Source: Cladobotryum mycophilum (lineage: Eukaryota; Ascomycota; Sordariomycetes; Hypocreales; Hypocreaceae). Taken from it: a stretch of 64,000 bases of DNA. Each line of letters starts with the position of its first letter. The first letter of the stretch is position 1. Position numbers and translations under genes: made by a program. Below, one piece after another: positions 59,209 through 64,000 of the stretch. The DNA lies in the NCBI GenBank assembly GCA_036429605.1, contig JAVFKD010000002.1:3162001-3226000 (forward strand). The letters are read 5' to 3'. The notes under the pieces are model-generated. The model searched no databases and was not told where the DNA came from. It saw nothing but the letters and a program-made list of their open reading frames with translations.

Positions 59209-62035
59209 TCAGTAGAGGTAGAGCATGTCGCGTTGGCGCAACTGACCATTCACCAACTGCCTCTGTTTGTTTAGCCAACTTTTAGGGGCGTCTTGCCGGC
59301 GTTGGAGCACAACGTGATTGCTCTGAAGCCGGGTAGTGAGGTCATACCAAGCCGTTGTAATAAGGGCGTTCTCTCTTTGAAGATTTTTGATGATATGGTC
59401 TACGGCAGCCTACAAACACCATGATGTTAGTCAATGCATACCGATAGAAAGAGCAAATTGAAGGATATAACCTACCTTTTGAGCAGCTGTATTTTCTCCA
59501 AGTTGTGCCGCCTTGAGTTTTGTTTGTAGGTCGAGCCTCTCCTGTTCTGACTTCTCGAGTTGCTATGATATTGTGTATTAGTATAATAGAACCTCTGCTA
59601 GTAAACATGACATTGTGTCTAATCCAGCTCAGATCGATTTGTTGGGATTAGTTGATTGGCGGATTGCGTTATGCCTTCTCCGGCCTCTAGCAGGGAGGCT
59701 TTGGCTACGCTTCTACGTGTATGGGGATAGCCCAGGAAATGCTTAGAGCGACGAACTATTTGACGTACCTGATTTCTTTCTATGAGACGAGCACGTAACT
59801 TCTCAACCTTCTCACTGGCTTTCTTTGCGGCCTCTGAAGCTTCCGGATCAGAGCCAGCAGCAGCCTCGAGGAGATCTCTACTTTCTTCAATCTCCTTTCT
59901 GAGCTTGTCGTTGGCTAACAGAGCACCGATGAGCTGGGATTTGAGAGCGTCCCTCTCACTGGATATAAAGCTACTGTCCTCTCGCTGCCGCTCAAGCTCT
60001 GCCGTCAAGGACCCTGATATCAACTTATCTGTGTTTTTTAGTTCGTCCAAAGCCGAAATGCTGTCCTTTTGTACGGCAGAGAGATCGGTCCGTATACTGA
60101 CGAGCTCTCGGCTTCTGTCCGCAAGCTGGGCCTGTAGTCCAGTAATTTGTTTCCTGGCCTGTTCCAGCTCGGACTGCAACTGTGCAAAATCATTACCAAG
60201 CTTGATGAAAGCATCCGATCTACAAGGTTGGTGTCAGTAAGTTATATAACAGCACTTAATAATAAGATTCATGGATTTCAAACTCACCCCTCGCCTGCCA
60301 TGTTATCCATCAGAGCTTGCAGCTGTTCCTTGACAATTGTATGCTTCTCAAATATTTCATTAAAGTTCTGTTGAAGTCGCTCTCTTTGACGTTTCTGATC
60401 TTCCAGTTCCCGGCGAAGCAAGGCAGCATCTCCTGGAGACCCAAAAGTCTTTTTGAGCAAATCATTTTCTGCCTTAAGTCTTGAAAGCTCCAAAGGAATG
60501 TTGGTTTGCGCATCCTCGTGTACTGCATCATTCAATTCGTCTTCGAGATTGAAGGTGGTAGATCCAGGCCCAAGACCGGTTCCTTGGGATGTGGTACTCT
60601 CACCATTCTGTAACTGGTCCTGTAGATCCTGGATGAAATGTTCATCATGGGTTCGTTGGGCTTGTAATCGCAAAAGCTCCTCTTGAAGAGCTGTCACATC
60701 TTTCAAGAGCTGTGCTTTCTGGTTTCGCTCATCCCACAGATGTTGCTCCGATTGGGTAATCATCTTTGTGAGCTCATCTTCTGCCTTTTTCGTCCGCTCG
60801 CTTCGTTCTCTATCTTCCATGAGAGCTCGCAATTGCTCCTGTAGCTCGGCTCGCTCATACTGAAGACTCTGGACCTCTCGGACTAGGCCCTGCTGAGACT
60901 CAAGTTTTTGCTTGTATCGCTCAGCCATATTGGCCTTCTTTTCAAGCTCTTCTGCCTTGTGTTTCCACTCAGAGACTTGATCTCGAAGCTCGTCAGTTTC
61001 CATACTCTTTTGGCTGAGACGCTGCACCTCGCTCTCTAGTTGAGTTCGGGCTTTCTGGTTGGTTCTGATGACCTCTTCATTCCGGGCGATTATTTCCATT
61101 TGCTCGTGAACCTGCTCCTCCAAGTGCTTGATTGCTTTCGCGCTATTGGCACCATCTTGTGTGGCCTTCCTCAGTACCTCGAACTCACGATCATTTTTGT
61201 CCTTTTCAATTGCCAACTCTTCATGACTTTGCTGTAAATGCTCTAGACGGGTGATGTAGTCAGATAAAGTTTTCTTGGTCACATCAAGCTGCTGACGTAG
61301 CGCAGCATTTTGTTCTTCGACGAGAAGTTCAATGTCACGAGCCTCCATGACTGCATCAATAGCTTCGCCAAGATCGTCATCATCTTTGGAATTTGCTATG
61401 TCCAGTTGCATGGCCCGAATGATCTGCATAATTTCCGCTTGCGTATCGCGATCTAAGCCATTCTGAATCCGGGGAACATATCTTTGATTGTCCGGGCCCA
61501 TGGCCGCGGCAGAAACCATTACAGCCAGCAGCTGGTGGAATCAATTCATCAGCGCATGCCACGTTTTGTTTGTCGCTCGATCCGAGCTCTAACGGAGGGG
61601 ACATAATAATACCTGGCTTATGCCTTGCGGCTCTGGGTTCTCAGCAAAAGCATGGTAATCAAACTTCTTGGCTTGACATCCTAGCTCTGGGATTTGTCGA
61701 CGGATGAATCGGAAGAGCCCCTTATACACAGTTTGGATGTTGCGTTTGTTGGCGAGATGCCTCGAGATTCCGGGGTTTTGTTCTAGGTGGGAGGGATCGA
61801 ATTCAGGGTCCAACTCGTGCAGGATTTGTGCAAGCGTAATCCCGTTTGTGAGCTCGTCAAGGGACTCGGCGGTGCGGTTAAGATCGAATACGCGGTTGAC
61901 CTGGGGAGCATTTTTATGTTAGTCCCAGATAACATGGAGGATGAACACCAGCGAACGCGGGGTGCGCCGAGAAAAGTATGCATTACTGACTGCCTTGATC
62001 AGCGCAGTCTGCGCACGTTGACTATACACCGGCAT
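59209..62035 (-). CDS. hookA: Hook-family dynein adaptor (HookA-like)
   Basis: Six exons on the minus strand: 62035-61991, 61900-61613, 61531-60288, 60219-59769, 59562-59476 and 59409-59209, giving 771 residues. The N-terminus (about residues 1-150) is a Hook calponin-like domain: ALIKAVNRVFDLNRTAESLDELTNG, LAQILHELDPEFD, KGLFRFIRRQIPEL. From about 175 to 650 the sequence is almost continuous coiled coil, ending in LITTAWYDLTTRLQSNHVVL, a conserved Hook C-terminal segment. In Aspergillus HookA links dynein-dynactin to early endosomes through the FTS-FHIP complex. The short first exon (15 codons) matches the family start. No frame breaks are seen. Confidence 0.92.
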
Positions 62036-63225
62036 CTTGTGAATGATAGCCGAAAATGCTGGCAATCACAGAACGTTCAAGTCCCTATGGTTCTTATATG
62101 TTGATCGCTGTATGAGACAGAGCGGCTTGGTGTTGAAGGGGCGAGTGCGGTGGGATGCCAGCATATCGGGCGCGAAGCTACACCAGCAGATGTATCCGAA
62201 GCGGTTCGCCTAACATTCCTCCGCAGGTATATGGATCTTAGGGGGAGTGAATCGGGTCGCCTTAGGTATTATTGAGTCAACAGTATAAAGAGGGATTATT
62301 TGTTGTAGAAATAATTTAGGGATAATACTAATACTGGAAATATGTAGGTCGATTTGTCTACTTCATGTTAAGCACATGGACAAATGGGGTCATGTAGAAC
62401 GGCCGCACAGACCACCTTGAATCGCATTAAATTCAAGGTCCGTTGCACATGTCCAAGACATGATCCGCAACTTTGGAACCACCGTTCGGTTCCTACGAGT
62501 TAATACCTACAGACAATCATTCCTATATCTTGATGTACTTATTATGCATAGATCTAAGCTCATACTTATTCTACGACATTCTCCACGAAATATTCTTTGA
62601 AAAAAGCGAAAAAGTACCTTAGTAGAGGTACCTAGATCCAACCCGCTGGAGGTGGGGGGATATGTACCTAGTGACTTCGCATCCCGTGAAACTTCAATTT
62701 GGCGCAAATTGTAACGGCAAGGGGCCATATTTCGCCTTGGGCTCTTCACAATACCGACGTACTCGTAATAGAAATAAGGGGGTGCAACATCATACTAGGA
62801 TGTACATACTACTCCGTATTCTGGTATATATGAAACTAAAGAGTGTATGATTCCAAGGGTTTCTTTTGTTTCGAACCCGCAATAAGAATACAGTTGTTCC
62901 AAATGCCATGCTTGAGTTATCATTTTATTGCATGGTAAAACGGTAAAGCATCAGCGTCTAATCGCTCCGTCAGAGCATACTTTACGTCTGCTGGTTCCAC
63001 TAAAGGCAGTAAAAGTTCTGTAAACTACCTAGTATCTATGGTAGAATGCGAAACGGGGGCAATAGAATAGCAACAGTAATCGCCGTTTTGTTGGCGGGTA
63101 TCACAAAAATCAAGAGTCTTTAATTCCCTTTCCATCATCATTTCCTAATATCGTATCCGAAACTCATTGTGGAGAGTCATCCAATTTCCAACACTCGTCC
63201 TTCGTTGGCGTAGTTGCGTTACCGA
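62036..63225. other. Intergenic between HookA and the small secreted protein gene
   Basis: About 1.2 kb with no supportable gene. It holds the HookA promoter and the 3' end of the I9-like gene. A TACTCCGTA site lies at 62810. Confidence 0.5.
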
Positions 63226-63567
63226 TTAGAGGGTGGACACCATCTCGTCTTCCTCAACCCTGATGGAATGCTCAACACCCAAAGCTTGCACCGTTTCAAG
63301 GGCCTTCTCAGGCGCGATGACCGCGAATCCCCTATCTCCCAATTAGTGTATGTCGTAAACAGACATAGCCATCCAGAAGTACCTAATGATAGTATAGTCA
63401 TGGGTAATCTTCCCGCCCGCCTTGATAATATCGGCCCTGATTTTACTGACAACAGAATCTGGGGTGGCGTCGTTATCGAACCAAACGATGGCGGATTTCT
63501 TCTGATCGACAGCCAGCGCGGCAGGAACAACTGCCAGGGCCGTGGCGACGTATGCTAAAAACTTCAT
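63226..63567 (-). CDS. Small secreted peptidase-inhibitor-I9-like protein
   Basis: Two exons on the minus strand, 63567-63383 and 63331-63226, joined through an AGG Arg codon, give 96 residues. Residues 1-19 are a signal peptide (MKFLAYVATALAVVPAALA). The mature part has the I9 propeptide-inhibitor fold signature: SAIVWFDNDATPDSVVSKIRADI, GGKITHDYTIIRGFAV, and a C-terminal VEHSIRVEEDEMVSTL. Cytosolic relatives such as yeast Pbi2 inhibit subtilisin-like proteases; a secreted form in filamentous fungi may protect against or tune extracellular subtilases. The last residues are the likely protease-binding tail. Start and signal peptide are clear; target unknown. Confidence 0.85.
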
Positions 63568-64000
63568 ATTGATCTTAATTCTGCAGCTTTCTTCGCGGAG
63601 TGATTGGATTAGGCAATGTAGGTTCGTAAATTGTTGGGAGGCGGTTGTTACGCGGCAAGGTAAATGGTTTATTAGAGAAGAGGGATGACGGCACTGTGGG
63701 ACCTAGAAGTGTTGGTTTTAGTTCCCTGGTCCTGCCAACTCGGGAAGGTGGATACCAACTTAGGTAATCATATGGCAGGCAACGGCTTAAATACGGCAAC
63801 AAAAACACTGCCTTAAGGCTAGATAGGTAGGAGAAAGGTCTGGGTAGATAAAGCGGCAATCTAAGGTTTGGTTGTAGTACTAAACAGGTAGAGAATTATT
63901 CGATTTGACACAGTGGAGAGTGTAGGTTGATGCTTGTTTGGTTGGCTCTACTGTGATATACCTTCTGATGCACTTCAGCGGAGCGTTACATCATTTCGAC
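63568..64000. other. Upstream region of the I9-like gene, to window edge
   Basis: No gene is supportable. This is the promoter side of the I9-like gene (on the minus strand). The window ends inside it. Confidence 0.45.

Noticed and set aside
62840..62960. tRNA B-box-like GGTTCGAAAC on the minus strand near 62868
   Set aside because: No matching acceptor stem or A box could be found at the proper distance.

Overview
This window is nuclear DNA of a filamentous ascomycete, most likely a sordariomycete of the Hypocreales type. The class-level call rests on short GT-AG introns (about 49 to 240 nt) with CTAAC/CTGAC-like branch points, pyrimidine-rich core promoters, a fused two-domain tryptophan synthase, PRM1, Atg8, a Hook dynein adaptor and UNC93-like and sugar MFS transporters. 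The species cannot be fixed from the sequence alone. I see no CRISPR array, rRNA, convincing tRNA or intact transposon.

Layout. 1-2.9 kb: the end of a 19-nt minisatellite, then an ARMH3/DUF1741-type armadillo protein. 2.9-13.3 kb: about 10 kb with no supportable gene, ending in the leader of an SH3-RasGEF gene (13.3-17.0 kb). 17.0-22.4 kb: a second long gene-free stretch ahead of an UNC93-like membrane protein (22.4-24.1 kb). 24.9-28.3 kb: an accessory cassette of decayed P-loop NTPase coding sequence plus a 255-residue helical ORF, bracketed by two 19-nt minisatellites related to the one at the left edge. 30.2-40.2 kb: a conserved block with PRM1, tryptophan synthase, mitochondrial ribosomal protein bL28m, a HAUS4-like coiled-coil protein and mitochondrial aspartate aminotransferase. 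41.3-44.8 kb: a large orphan UPF1/NAM7-like SF1 helicase-type gene. 46.9-63.6 kb: a sugar transporter, Atg8, coproporphyrinogen oxidase, a SWIM-zinc-finger Sws1-like protein, proteasome subunit Rpn8, adenylate kinase, HookA and a small secreted I9-type peptidase inhibitor.

The genes are independent housekeeping and accessory loci, not one pathway. Divergent pairs that may share promoters are bL28m/HAUS4-like (421 bp apart) and, more loosely, Atg8/HEM13. The strongest points for follow-up are: (1) the cassette bracketed by 19-nt minisatellites, with a third array at the window edge; (2) a predicted 3-nt microexon and a 10-nt microexon in the aspartate aminotransferase gene; (3) three one-base contractions at G5/C5 runs that break the reading frame of aspartate aminotransferase once and Rpn8 twice, suggesting homopolymer undercalls in the assembly; (4) a strongly over-represented 9-mer, TACTCCGTA, mostly in intergenic DNA. 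Exon limits were drawn by eye from splice consensus, phase continuity and family similarity recalled from knowledge; none was checked by a search.
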